DNA from: Sipunculus nudus
Lineage: Eukaryota; Annelida; Sipuncula; Golfingiida; Sipunculidae
Direction: 5' to 3'
Length of the DNA stretch: 64,000 nt
NCBI GenBank assembly: GCA_026874595.1
Contig: CM049310.1
Span: forward strand, 3,472,001-3,536,000
The position numbers and the translations under genes were made by a program. This document shows, piece after piece, positions 35,566 through 48,115 of this stretch (position 1 is the stretch's first letter; every line of letters begins with the position of its first letter). The notes below the pieces were generated by a model. It saw nothing but the letters and a program-made list of their open reading frames with translations. It did no database searches and was not told the origin of the DNA.

Positions 35566-38500
35566 TCACCAAATGAACAAACCATAAATGAAAAGGGCAT
35601 ATCCAAATCGAACAAAACAAAGAATACATATTAAGTATGATATTACATGCACTTGCATATTGCACATTTCATTTCCTTTTATTGTCCCTTCACCATATTT
35701 CTCTTCAATGTTTTGGACCAAACTGTGCCACGTTTCAAAATATTTCTTCTCTAAGCCTTTATTCATGAGAATTATTTTTTTCATTTTTAATTCAACCAAA
35801 ATATATTTGATAAAACAATGAAATTTAACAGACAATTCTAGACATTTCTGTCTATGAATAAAGTATTTTGCGTGTATTATTAAATAATTCAGTTCCTCAG
35901 TTCGTGCGTGGTCTTTGTCTTCGTAGTAGCCGAAGAAGATTTTATCAACTGTTATTGAGAAAGTACATTGTTTACTAAAGACTGTCCATAGATGACTAAA
36001 TGATTTCCAGAATTCTTCCATAAATATACAGTTGAAGAACCTATGTTCTGATGATTCTTTCTCGGTCTTGCAAATGTTACACGTTGGCTTTTCAATCAGT
36101 TTTTGACAATAAAGCCTTTCATTATAAGGAATAATTTTATGCATAAATTTGAAATGGAAATCTTGTAGCTTAATACTGTCTAAAAAATTTCTGGCTCGAC
36201 TGATAGCTTTGTTAAAGTCCTCCACTGTTATATGATAGAGTATTTGCCATGTTAAAAGAGATGTGGCCTCTTCATATTTTGATTTTATGAAATGATTGTA
36301 CAACAGTTTACTTTTCCATTTGCTCACATAATTTAGGCTGGTTGGTGTGTAATTGTTGGTATAATTATTATTATCACCATTTAGACTCTCATCTATACTA
36401 AAATGTAACGTAGTTTTCCATGTCTTTGGTATCGAGTGTACTACGGAGTAATATTCTATAAAGTTAGTTTTCATATTATATTTTAAACTCAGTTGCTCCA
36501 TCGACAATACATTTCCTTTGCTGTCGTAGATATCATCTATGAAACATATTCCCGCATTATACCAGTGCGAATAAAACAGAGTCTTGTTATTTGGTAGTGA
36601 CACGTATGGATTATACCAAATCATTTCGGTTCGTACATCTCCCACGTTTGTGGGGGACATGTTTTGTTTGAATTGTTTCAATGACTTTAGAATATCTTTA
36701 TAGAACATTGGAATGCATCTGGCATGGTAAAATAGCATCTACTTCGCAAGATATCTCGGAATAACATGAATTTATTGTTGAAGTACGAATCGATTAGCGA
36801 TTCAAGAGTTGGTACTGAACCGCTGAGAGTACGTTTTACCCAGGTCAATTTCAAGGCTCGATTTTGTGTATCTAAATCTATATGTTTCATACCACCTTCG
36901 TTAAGTTTTTTAACCATCACACTGTATTTGATTTTCGGCGGTCGATCATTCCAAATAAAACAGTTGATTATTTTTTGAGCCTTTAAAATATAGTCATTGG
37001 GAATGTGAAACATGGACATGAGATACAAGAGTTGAGACACTCCCAAGGTTTTGACCAGAATTATTTTTCCATATAGCTTGAGTGATCGTTTTTTCCAGGC
37101 ACTGAGTAGTGTTTCCATTTTCCCTATCCGCTCTTCTATAACATATTTTATCGTCTCACACTCTGTCCTACAAAATGTAATTCCTAATGTCTTAAATTTT
37201 CCCGTGCACCATCTCCATCTTCTTTTCCTACTCTACAACCAACCCATCTCGCTTCTGTTTTGTCCATATTGGCTTTTAAACCTGAACAATGTTCAAATAA
37301 GTTTAAAGTATCTAATAATACTTTTGCGGAGGATATAATATCTACGAAGCACGTGGTGTCATCTGCTAACTGTGAGAGTTTTATTTCGACATTGCTCAAT
37401 TTAATTCCTTTGATTTTCTTATTATTTCTGATATTTATTGCCAGTAATTCAACTGCTAGTATAAATAAAATGGGTGACAGGGGACATCCCTGTCTCACCC
37501 CCCTTTGTATAGGAAAGAATTGTGACATATATCCATTATTCTGTACACAACTGTATACATCCTTGTACAGAGTTTTCACCCATGAGATGAATTGATTTGG
37601 AATATTGTACTCTTTTAATGCTGACCACAGAAAGTTCCATTTTAAAGTATCGAAAGCGGTTTCAAAATCAATTAGTAATAATATATTAGCCTGGTTAGCT
37701 GTTTCAGAAAGATTTAAAATTTCTTGAATTATCCTTATGTTTTCTCCTATGTACCTGCCAGGGACGAATCCGGTTTGATTTGGGTGAATAAGTAATTTGA
37801 GAAGGGGTTTAAGTCGATTTGATATGGTTTTAGCTATGATTTTGTAATCCACAGGGAGCAAAGAGATTGGCCGCCAGTTTTTTAATAGTTTTTTATTTTT
37901 ATTCTTTTTGGGAATTAAGGATATCACGCCTCTTCTTTGTTCAATAGACAAAAAAACCCTATCATGCGAGTAATTAAGACACTGAATAAATGGTTCAGAC
38001 AGAAAGTCCCAAAAGCACAAATAAAATTCGGCAGTAAAGCCATCCATTCCGGGACTTTTCCCTGGTTTAAATTGTTTTAAAACCATGTAAGCATTCTTGA
38101 GTTGTAATTGGGGCGGATAATTTATTTAAATCAATATCAGCAAGTTTGGGTGTAGTAAACTGATTAAAAAATGGCAAGGTTCTCTGGTGTTTGCTATTCT
38201 TGTTTTGTAATTTATAAATATTACCAAACTATCTATGACACTCTTTTAATATCTGTGAATTATCAGTCAGGTCTTTATTTTCTGTTTCAAGTAAGGTTAT
38301 TGTTTTATTTATACTATTTCTCTTTTCTAGTGATAGGAAATATTTGGTGTTCTTTTCTCCCTGTTCATACCAACGTATCCGTGATCTAATAATGGCGCCT
38401 TTTGTTTTCAAATCGTACAAGGTATCTAGTTCAGACTTCAATTGTGTTACATGTTATTGATATTCTTCGTTCTCCGGATATTTATTAGCTTTAGCAGTAA

Positions 38501-39475
38501 ATTCTTCAATTTTTTTGGGGAGCATTTCTTCTTTCTTCTTTCTTTGTCTAGACTGTCTCTTTGAATAATGAATGGTATATCCTCTTATCTCGCATTTTAT
38601 TGTGTCCCAGACAGTGTGTTTGTTTTCCATATGTTTATATTTTTCTCTTAAATCTAGAATAAATTGTTTTATGTTCTTTACATAATTTTCGTCTTTAAGT
38701 AGCTCATTGTTAAACTTATAGTAACCCTTACCTCTCCGAGCATCTAATTTGCCTTTAAAGGTAATGTATATAAGGCTATGATCTGAAAAAGTAGAAGGTT
38801 TTATATCCGATGTCAAAATATGTGGCACAATACTATTTGAAATTAAAAAAAGATCTATCCGTGAAGAAATTCTTGGATTAAATTGAACTCTGGTGTATCC
38901 CTGTACTTCAGGATGTAACATCCGCCAAGCATCAATAAGAGAGTATTTCTCCATTAAAATGATTAATGATTTTGCTGCCTGACTCGGTGATTCAACTCGA
39001 CCTCCTACTTTATCTAGTTCAGGGTTCAGGGTTATATTCAAGTCACCTCCAAGTATAATTGTTTCATCAGTGTACGGTTCCAGATATTCCCCGAGTCTCT
39101 TTATAAAAGCAAGTTGGTCAGCAGGATGATCTTTAGTAGGAAAGTATACATTACATAAAATTATAATGGCGTATCATCTATCAAACATTCTACAATTAAC
39201 AGACGACCATCTAAATCCTTAACACTGTTCGATATAACAATATTTAAATCCTGTGACCACATCATCGCTACTCCTCTACTGTTCCTCGCACCATGGCTAA
39301 AAATAATTCCGGAACCCCATTCATGTGTCCATGTATTTTCATTACTTGTGTGACTGTGAGTCTCTTGTAGGAATGAGACGGATTTTTTTACTGTTTCAAC
39401 CAAAGGAATGCTTTCCTTCTTTTCAATTTATTTTGCAGCCCTCTTACATTGAAACTATTTATGGTGAAATTTGAC
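35566..39475 (-). pseudogene. LINE ORF2: endonuclease and reverse transcriptase, frameshifted
   Basis: In order it shows the start of an APE-type endonuclease (NSFNVRGLQNKLKRRKAFLW near 39,450, SVSFLQETHSHTS, GGDLNITL, RIDLFLIS, FSDHSLIYI), then a linker. The reverse transcriptase follows (GKSPGMDGFTAEFY, NWRPISLLPVDYKIIAKTI, IDFETAFDTLKWN, RGVRQGCPLSPILF, LADDTTCF near 37,360), then a thumb region. A C-terminal zinc knuckle with C-x2-C, H and C (CNICKTEKESSEHRFFNC near 36,050) ends it. Frameshifts or breaks occur near 39,400, 39,165, 38,450, 38,110, 37,190 and 36,725. Catalytic Asp pairs are intact but the frame is not. Confidence 0.88.
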
Positions 39476-39936
39476 ATTAAGTGTAAATATGTTTTGTACA
39501 AGTAAGTATTTTGTGACATTCAATGCAGGACATGTGAGATAAGTTAAAGTGACATCTGGTATCATGGTAACATATTGAATAATGTATCTAGTGCATGTGT
39601 ACAAAATCATGAATATACATAAAGGTGTTGGCGCCTCAAAAGCATTATCCAACAGTGGTCCGATTTTGATTAATTTGTTTTTCAAACGTACACATTTTAA
39701 ATAAATACAATACGTATGTATGTGACAGAAAGTGGAGATTGTGTGAAAGCTAATGATCATCTCCTCAATTTGTGGGAGAGAAGGAATTAGGGAAGATATT
39801 TTATGTTGGGATATCAGGCTTGACAGGCTCCGCTATTTATCAAGAATATAACTGCCAGACTTGGTCTGAGTGTAATATTTATTAAGGATGAAAACTGCAT
39901 TTTTGGAATATTATCAACTGCATTTTTGGAATATTA

Positions 39937-40898
39937 TCAACTGTGAATATTACCTCCTGGAGTAGATGTAGAGAACTCAGGTGTCGCTGCACTTGCGTAC
40001 TGCTGGGGAGGGTTCGCTCGTAGCTCGTCCGCCCAAGAGTTAAGGATTCGAGGATTCGTGAAAAAGAACACCTTCGTTTTATGGTCTCGTATGGTAATAT
40101 TTCCGTCTGTTGTCCAGCAGTCTGAGATCAGTCCTTCGCGTTTCAGTAACCTCGCTTCCTTGAACATTTGTTGGCGGGTCTGAGTTAAGTCTTCATTAAT
40201 GAAGATATTTCTCGTTTCAGTACCCGCAAACTTGAGTTTCGTGCGTGCTCGTAGCATTTTAGATCGTGCACGGTAGGAGACAAATTTAACCAGGATGGGC
40301 CTGGGGTTTTCATTTCCCTGTGGTTTCCCTACACGGTGTGATCGATCAATGTCATTAATGTCAATATCAATGTTCAAGAATGTTTGGGCCAGGTCTATAA
40401 CCTTTTGGTCTGTATTTTCATTTTTTTTCTTCTGGCCAATCGTTTATTATTCGAAGTGAGGTTCTTCGAGAGTATTGTTGCTGATGGTCAATCTGAATTT
40501 GGAGTGACTCGATTGTGTTGCTCAAAGAGGTAACCTGGCCTTCCAGTACACTGACACGATCTTCAAGCACTTTAGTTTTGGCACTTACAGCTGCATCGAT
40601 AATATTTTTCAATGCGATTTGCACAGAGTCCGTTCCAAGTGCCTCGGTCAGGTAATGAGTAAATTTTTGGGATTTTAAGGCGGTGGCCCTCAATATCTGA
40701 TGGAATCGTACTTGGAGAATGTGGGTGCGGGTCCAGATCTTCAACGCTGTCATTTGTGTTTAGTTTTTTTGGTGTTTGGATGGGTGAGTTTGATGAGCTG
40801 TCACTCAAGAACCTTTTGATACTGTTCTTTGGAATGGCACCAGTTGTTTTGGCTTCGGACGCACTCGTCCAACCTTTGCCGTCATTTTTACCTGCCAT
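39937..40898 (-). pseudogene. LINE ORF1 protein, frameshifted
   Basis: This encodes the LINE RNA-binding protein. It begins MAGKNDGKGWTSASE at 40,898 with a Ser/Pro-rich N-terminus. It shifts frame near 40,690 into a coiled coil (VLEDRVSVLEGQVTSLSNTI), and again in an eight-T run near 40,422 into the RRM-like and C-terminal part (DRSHRVGKPQ, RPILVKFVSYRARSKML, IFINEDLTQTRQQMF). It ends in GGNIHS and a stop at 39,937. The order of coiled coil, RRM-like and C-terminal domain is that of L1-type ORF1p. At least two frameshifts break it. Confidence 0.85.
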
Positions 40899-41201
40899 TA
40901 GGTCACCTATTGAATTTTATTGAATTTGGGGGCCCTGGACAGCGGTCAGCTCGAATCGGCGAGTGCAGTGAACCGTTACAACTAGCTACAGTATTACAGA
41001 GGAAATTGAGTTATAAAAATATCTAATGAAATACTCCAAAGTTTACTTAGAAAAGTTGTATACACATTGCTGAGGTTACCTGAATATAGCTGTATAAATA
41101 TTATAAGGTATAAACCACTATAACTACCCAAAAATGAACATAAAAGCGGAGCCCGTCTTACCTGACTGCCTACTCTTAAAGCGCCATCTACCTCTGTCCA
41201 A

Positions 41202-41218
41202 TTGGAAATTCAAGAGAT
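41202..41218. repeat. LINE target-site duplication, 5' side
   Basis: TTGGAAATTCAAGAGAT, identical to 35,163-35,179; it marks the 5' end of the - strand LINE. Confidence 0.95.
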
Positions 41219-41624
41219 GCTTATTAAAAGGACTGATGAGTTATTTCAGGAACTCCAGGGGAATTAACAGTTTTGTTGGTACAGTAGAAGCAAATTTTCA
41301 CTGCTGATCTAGCTTTAAGGGGTTCATCAATGGTGGTCAGTTTGTGTTAAATTTAACTTTTAATGTTAACTCCTGTGTGACCTTGAAGACTGGTCATCTG
41401 TGTTCAAACTTAACCTAGCCCTTCATGTAGTGCATTCATGGTGCAAGTATTGTGACTGTATGTCAGTCTGTTGTTGAATTATTATGAAGACATCATTGTA
41501 CAGATCTGCCAAAACAAAGTTATCCAGATACTATGTTTTTGACCAGGTTCTGCCCTCGCCGCATTCTTTTCAAGATAGAACTCTGATACCACTAGAAAGA
41601 TTTTTCCCGAAACTGTACACCATT
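41219..41624. other. Intergenic, no feature recognised
   Basis: Continuation of the pre-insertion sequence downstream of XRCC5. No gene or repeat was recognised. Confidence 0.5.
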
Positions 41625-43010
41625 ATTTGGTCACATGTGAACTGGTGCCAAAATATTTTGCGTTGACCTCTGACCTTTCCCTTCAGCAGTGCTTCCATCT
41701 GTGTGACTGTTTTGACATATAAACCCACTTCGACTTGTTTGACCAATCAGGCTTAACATTTTGCACGAATGTAGCACTTATACAGCTTTACAACATACAC
41801 AAAAAAAGAGTTGCAACCTGCAATCATTTTTGCACAGTGTCCATCTGTTCATCTGCCTTAGATTAAAATCACTTATCTCTGCAGTGGCTTGACTTATCAA
41901 CCTGAAATTTTGCATGTGTATACATCCTGGAAAGCTTTCTTGATTTTATGACAGGTGGTGCCACCTACGTTCATATTCAGGCTGCAAACATCCAGGCTCA
42001 TATCTCAGGACTGGTTTGACATATCCTCCTGAAATTTAGCATGTGTATAGATCTCACACAATCAGAACATCTCACATCATCTTGCTAGACATTTGATATT
42101 AGGCTCAGATGTATCTATGGCCCTAGGATATCCTCACGACATGGGTATTTTTTCTGCCGGATGTACGGCGAACAACAACCACAGTTTATAATTAAATAAT
42201 CCCTCATAAACTTGATCCCCAAGCATTGATTAAACAAGAACAGTTGAACAGTAAGAAAAAATGTTAAAACACTTTATAAGCGCTGTAATAATGTATTTCA
42301 TCTTGCCGCACGGCGTCTTCAGGTATGTCATGGCAACAGTGCGAAGAGTGACACAGCACGAGAGTAATGTTCACGCCAGAAACCGTACAAGCTGGCGTCA
42401 CCTTTATCCTCATGCAGCAAAACTAGGCGAAACTACCGCAGTGCAAAAAAATAACATGAAGTGCACGTAATCTACGAGTCTCTCGCCATATATTCCTTCA
42501 AAATAATCAGTAATATCAATTACATGTAGAGGATGTCTCTTTAAATGTTGGTTTGTTTTTAATCAACCCATGACGCGGCCTTTAACTTCGCCGAACTATT
42601 TCCCTGGCTGCACCCTTGATACATCCGAGGTCAGGATTCAGCCGAGGAGTTCCGAGTGGATCTCATATTGTTCTTTATCATATGCCAAACTGGTGGCGCC
42701 ACCTGCAACCATTTTTGCATGGTGTCCATCTGTTCATCTGCCTAGGGTAAAAATCACTCCTATCAGTAGTTTCCTATCACCTGAAATTTTGCATATGTAT
42801 ACATCTTTAATAGCCTTCTCTTCCAAATATCCGGTGGCGCCACCTACAATCATGTTTACATGGCAGACATCCATGCTAATATGCAACACATCTCACTCCC
42901 CTTGCCACTCAATCCATGCCTCACTTCACCCATCCTACTCTGGTTTCGGCGGATACATGTAGTGGCTTGTCAAATACCCTTATTCAAGTTTGAGCAAGAT
43001 GTGACCTAAT
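41625..43010. repeat. GGCGCC-type element, second copy with insertion
   Basis: It begins GGTCACATGTGAACTG as at 20,915 and shares GGTGGCGCCACCTGCAACC, the 278-bp unit and the end TGCCTCACTTCACCC with the big array. About three units are present. They are split by a foreign stretch (42,055-42,658) between two GATCTCA words, perhaps a 7-8 bp target duplication. The inserted stretch encodes nothing recognised and lacks clear inverted ends. Confidence 0.65.
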
Positions 43011-43234
43011 GGAGGTGCCTCACTAGTGTGCATACAAATTCTGTGTGACAATTTCTTTTCAAAGCATTAAAAAAATTTGTTGGACAGTCATACAGGCAGA
43101 AGCTCACAATTTCTCTGTCCCCTGCCAAAGGTGCCTGCACTGGTGATGGGAGAAAAATATGTTTAAAAATAGAAAGGTACTTTAAATATTCATATACTTG
43201 GATCAAATATTTTTATTGAAAGGAATTATATCAA

Positions 43235-45768
43235 AAACACTTTTTTTTAAATAGATTTATTTACATTAATAAACATGCAGCAAATGTTGTTTTTACAATA
43301 ACTAATGGTTTCATTAACATTGATATATAAAAAAATACAAAACATTTCAGAAACTGATTACATAGGTGCATTACACAAGTGTATTCATTATATTTTTGCC
43401 ATAATATCTCAGAACTCTGGGTGTTTGTGTGTGTGAATTTACAGAATTGGACAGTTATATTTCTTCTAGAGCTGGATATAGCAAAAGTACATAAGTTTAT
43501 ACAAATGCAAAAGATGTCATGTTGATTTAGACCCAAGATCAAAATGCAAAAGTACATTTGTAAAAAAAAAGTCACATGGTAATCATAAATAGTCCAGGCC
43601 ATAAAAAATGTTCATGATTATATTTAATGTGATTCAGTGCAAGCAGAAAACCTCGTTAAATTGCAAGGATTTAAATGGTAATAAAATCAAAGCATTAAAA
43701 GCATTTATCAGGCACTACAGTGTGTAGGTCAACCACAGTGACCATGTCAATTGTTAAACTGTGGTTGATATGTACATAAAATAACAAAACATTTGTCACT
43801 TTCATGTACTGAATCCTAATCATGCAGGTTTCCTGGCTATACGTGGCTATAAACAGCATCTCATGTTCTAAGATTCAATATGTAACAATTTCTATTAAGG
43901 CACAACCTAATTTTAACACTGAACCACAGGGTTGTTTTCAGTCTAATATTTAAGGTACAGTTATAACAAAGTGGTAAAAAGAGGCACTAAATCCTGCAGG
44001 TAAATATTGCATCTATACAGGCACTAAATAGTCCTACACATTATTCAGAACTAAAGTTCCATGGTAATTTTCACTCAAATATATAATTCTAGGTTGTTGA
44101 ATGGAATACTGCAAGACACTCTTGAACCATGGGAAATTTGGGATTCTAAAGATAAGGAAGAGTTAATAAGTGGGCATAAAACATCCAATGAATAATCAAA
44201 TAATGTAAAAGGTTAGGCAGTTTAATGTAAAATAATAAAACTTTGTCTTAAAATGGCAAACCTAATACAGTACTCTCCCCATCCTCCCCGGCCTCTTTAA
44301 TTCCATCTAAGAAGAATCTATGAAAGTATAAACATATTCAGGTAATTATCCACCTGCAGAAATATTTAAAGGTATAAATAAAATGCACCAGGAACTAGTA
44401 GTAAATTTCAAAATTAATCAGCAGAAGCTCTTTACATTAAGAGTAGGTTCAAAGGCCTTCATTATTATACCATGTTTATTAATTAGCCACTGATAAAATC
44501 TTATGATATGAATAGAAAATCACATCATGCAGTAAATCCTGGCAATATCTATAAAATTCTTCATGAGTAACTTAGCTATCATGTACAGCACCAGACAGGA
44601 AACCAGAATTTCCATGTCACTTAACAAACCAACGTTTTAAAGTACATGTATGATAGATATGATATTCTACTTAAATCATTTAAAATAATGCTACATTATC
44701 AACATCTTGACACTGCACCATTCACTGGTATAAGTCTCTCCATATCATAAGTACAATGAGCAACAATAAATATAATAAAAGATCAAGAGAAAAACTGGTC
44801 CTGCTTTGTACTTTAAAATGGTATTTAGGAAATGATGAAAAAAATTAGTAATTTTCACCAAAGATGACTTTAAACTAATTTTCTTTGTCATTGTTTCTTG
44901 CAGTACACTAGGCAAAGCCACAAATTGTTGCTTATGTAGAATACAATATGCTAATTCTTTTACCTTTTTAGTAAAATGATACAACTAAAGCAGGGCTTGA
45001 CCTCTCATCATGGTTACAGATTTTACTGTGTAATTTGACTGGCTGAACTGTTTCACCAACCTCTCTTCACATTGTAATACACTGAAACACTGATATTTTT
45101 TCCAAGCTGATAAAAAATTTGAAATGGGAGTGATAATCTTATGTGAAATCGAAAGTGAATGGTGTTTTGGGTAATTCTCATAATTTGATAAATCAAATGT
45201 CTGTCTGCATGAGAAACATATTCACATGAAATCTAATCAGCCATTGTTACATTTATTTGTTTTGAGACAAATGACTGTGACATCTATCCATGGGGTTAAG
45301 ATGCTGTGAAAACTATCAGACTTTCAAAAACTCAGATTTCTCCAGTATCTTTTATAGAAATTATTTAGTTCCCTTGTGATATGCAAGGGGAATATGCAAG
45401 TGTCCATTTTGGGCATTCTGTTTAAGTCTCAGGTTTCCTATGCAGCACTTGAGATATTTTTCAGTGGACCTTATGCTGACAAAATCTATTCTCAGACATG
45501 CAGGTACATACCTCAGGCAGCAGCTACAAACTGCAGTCCTCCCGGATTTCCTTTGCTTTATTCGCTGCTTTTTATGGCAAAGGCTGGCACAGGGCCAAGA
45601 ATTGTGGCTACAACCAATGTGAGAGTGATGTCGCTTGTGCATCACACTCCAAAGTTTTAAACCCATGACACACCACTCTCGTTGGTTGTGTAAGGAGTAT
45701 AACAGGTGGACAGGAGTTTGTGAACCATCTGTAGCAGCTAATGGTTACATTTATGGATATCAGAATTG
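43235..45768 (-). other. RITA1: RITA1 3' UTR (inferred) and downstream
   Basis: Low-complexity AT-rich sequence after the RITA1 stop. On the - strand AATAAA signals lie at 43,256-43,261 and 43,212-43,217, allowing a 3' UTR of about 2.5 kb; earlier signals are also possible. No other gene was recognised on either strand. Confidence 0.4.
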
Positions 45769-46394
45769 TCACTTCCATGGTGGCTTCACAGTGGCAGATG
45801 CAGGGCGGTAAGATTTTGTAGGAGAGTTATTTGATTGTCTTGAGTTCTGTCTTGATAACGGCCTGGCTGTGTTGACCACAGATTCTTGCCTGTAAGAGTT
45901 GTTCCCCACCCGATGTGTATTCAAGCCAGCGTCACTCCTTGCTGAACATGGTTCTTGGGATTTTAATCCTGTTAATCGAGTGGCTGTAAAGCTGGTATCA
46001 AACAGTATAGGTTTAACCTGTTTTTCCTTTTTCTCCCATGGAGCTGGGAAGTCTGGTTCTACAGGTGGCGCACCAAACAGTGATTCATCTACGTAAGAAG
46101 GAGAAAATGTTATTTTGTGATATAAACGTTTCTGCAGGACTCCTCCTCTTGCTGATGTTGGTCTTGTGTTGCTTGATGGACGTGACTGTGTGTCTGGTGT
46201 TTGGCTTCTGTTTGTCCACAGTGGGCTGAATCCTGGTTCTTCAAGCCTACGAGGCGTGCCAAAGAGAGTTTCATCCACATTAGACTGGCCAGCTTTCTTG
46301 TAGTTTTTCTGTTTCCGTGCACTGCCATGAAATCCCATCCCAGATGGTGGCCTTGACCCTGACAAACCGAGTTCATCTTGCTGTTGCCTCATTG
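45769..46394 (-). CDS. RITA1: RITA1, main coding exon
   Basis: RITA1 (RBPJ-interacting and tubulin-associated protein 1) shuttles between nucleus and cytoplasm, exports RBPJ to dampen Notch output and binds tubulin. The exon follows an acceptor (TTCTCTTTGCAG, then CA and ATG), and encodes 207 residues from MRQQQDELGL at 46,392 to VKPPWK and a stop. Human RITA1 has 269 residues. Two copies of the family box are visible: NVDETLFGTPRRLEEPGFSP (about residues 38-57) and SYVDESLFGAPPVEPDFPAP (about 100-119), each followed by a Trp. The C-terminal half is Ser/Arg-rich and disordered-looking, fitting tubulin binding. An upstream exon must exist; it may be only 5' UTR or may add N-terminal residues. 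Identification rests on the paired VDE(T/S)LFG boxes. Confidence 0.85.
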
Positions 46395-47771
46395 CTGCAA
46401 AGAGAATGTGACAGTCTAACTCAGATACATGGTGACACTATGAGCTAACATTATTTTACAGCAGCATTCACCGTCTTTATATGTAATCAGGATAATCAGG
46501 TGTGTAGTGTTATTTATCCAATAATCTACAGAACAACTTGCTTAAATGTCAAGCTATGAAAGATGGATCTACGGAGAGAGGAAGTGTTCATGTCTGGCTA
46601 AAAATTTGAAACGAATCTTACATAGCAAGCACACTGGCTTTAAATAGCAATTTATTAAGATTTTATTTCATTTCATTTTTACATATAAATTATAAACATG
46701 TATTGCTTTTTTTTTCTTTCCTCTCAGTCTAGTGGTGATGTTCTTAACAGTACATGATTAATGTATTCTTAAGAATAATGTTGAACTTCAAAGGTTCCAC
46801 ATCAAAAGCATTTACTCCACAACCCATCCTAGAAATGTCAAGACTGTTAATGCTAAAGATATAACAAATCTCTAAAGCCAGAAACATTTTATAGGATTTT
46901 GTAACATGATTTTTATCTTTTTACTTTATACAAATGCAACATAATGCACGTTAACATCTACTTAGTTACTTACATCAAAATAATATATCACTTGTAAATA
47001 TAATTTATAAAACCCTCACACATAAATGCTAAATACCAATCGCCACTCAAGTTTTCAGTCACGAAGCTTCATTATTTAACCTCCGTTACAGATATAAAAA
47101 TATATAAGAATAATTAATATTTATGAAAATAAATTATTAATATAAATCAGTAATACTAATATTATATTATAATTTATTCGAAGCTCTTAAAAAAATGGTG
47201 CACTACTGAAAATGTAAAATTAATTTAACATCAAAATATATGTCGAAAATTACGGACATACGACAGTGTTTGGCCTAATGATAAATAGTTCATTTCATTA
47301 TACGACTAGCTACTCTTTTTATTGGACTTTTCCAAGTGAATATCCTCCTCCGGCCAGAAATATTTGACGTCTGGTCCTATCACCAGTCTCAGAATCCCAA
47401 AAGTGTATGTGCGTTGCCTTGGCAAGATGCGAGAACCTTGACCTTATATATTACCGTAGTGTATCGAGGTATAAGCTGATAAGCCAACCACGGGTGAGAA
47501 CCACGCCGCTATTGGCTGGAGAGGTGATCCTGCTTGTCGAGACTTAGACTGGTACTCGTCATACAAAATTAACACTAGATTTGTTTCATTTGAGTAAAAC
47601 TATCCTGGCGTGTCTAATATTATGATTATGGTGATAATAATTACAATAAATATAATTAATAAATACATAATAATAATTACATAATAATAAATAAATATAT
47701 TAATTAGTAAAAATAAATAATTAAATAATAGATTTATTATTATTAAGAAAATTAATAAATAACTCTCAGAT

Positions 47772-47774
<3 letters not shown>
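46395..47774 (-). other. RITA1 upstream region: intron and promoter-like segment
   Basis: It must contain the 5' exon of RITA1, which I could not place. Most is AT-rich (46,620-47,280). A more GC-rich segment at 47,330-47,560 holds an X-box-like GTTGCCTTGGCAAG and, on the - strand, CAGCCAATAGCGG (CCAAT box, near 47,505-47,520). Both would suit a promoter reading left. Confidence 0.4.
47413..47426. promoter_or_regulatory. RFX X-box-like palindrome
   Basis: GTTGCCTTGGCAAG departs at two positions from the RFX consensus palindrome GTTGCCATGGCAAC. It lies about 1 kb upstream of the RITA1 coding exon. Confidence 0.4.
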
Positions 47775-47775
<1 letters not shown>

Positions 47776-47831
<56 letters not shown>

Positions 47832-47888
47832 AACTGTACTTTGTGTCTTGTAAAGCGCTTTTGACAACTATTTTGTTGAATTGGCGCT

Positions 47889-47952
<64 letters not shown>

Positions 47953-48004
47953 TGTGCTTTGTGTCTTGTAAAGCGCTTTTGATAACTATTTTATTGAATT
48001 GGCG

Positions 48005-48061
<57 letters not shown>

Positions 48062-48115
48062 CTGTGCTTTGTGTCTTGTAAAGCGCTTTTGATAACTATT
48101 TTGTTGAATTGGCGC

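Larger units (their letters stand above)
35180..41201 (-). mobile_element. Full-length L1/Tx1-like LINE, frameshifted
   Basis: A 6.0-kb non-LTR retrotransposon on the - strand. The tail is a poly-T run on the + strand (35,179-35,201). Flanks are a perfect 17-bp target duplication, showing insertion by target-primed reverse transcription. ORF1 (about 40,898-39,937) and ORF2 (about 39,470-35,566) are separated by about 460 bp. Both have frameshifts, so this copy cannot move itself. Two ORFs, an ORF1 with coiled coil and RRM-like part, and an ORF2 with endonuclease, RT motif LADDT and a C-terminal zinc knuckle fit the L1/Tx1 group. The family assignment is inferred. Confidence 0.9.

Noticed and set aside
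42055-42658. hAT insertion between two GATCTCA words
   Set aside because: The 7-bp flanks match, but no CAGGG-type or other inverted ends could be seen, so it is kept only as an unclassified insertion.
45361-45666. Overlapping frames on both strands downstream of RITA1
   Set aside because: No recognised family; they sit in the inferred 3' UTR of RITA1.
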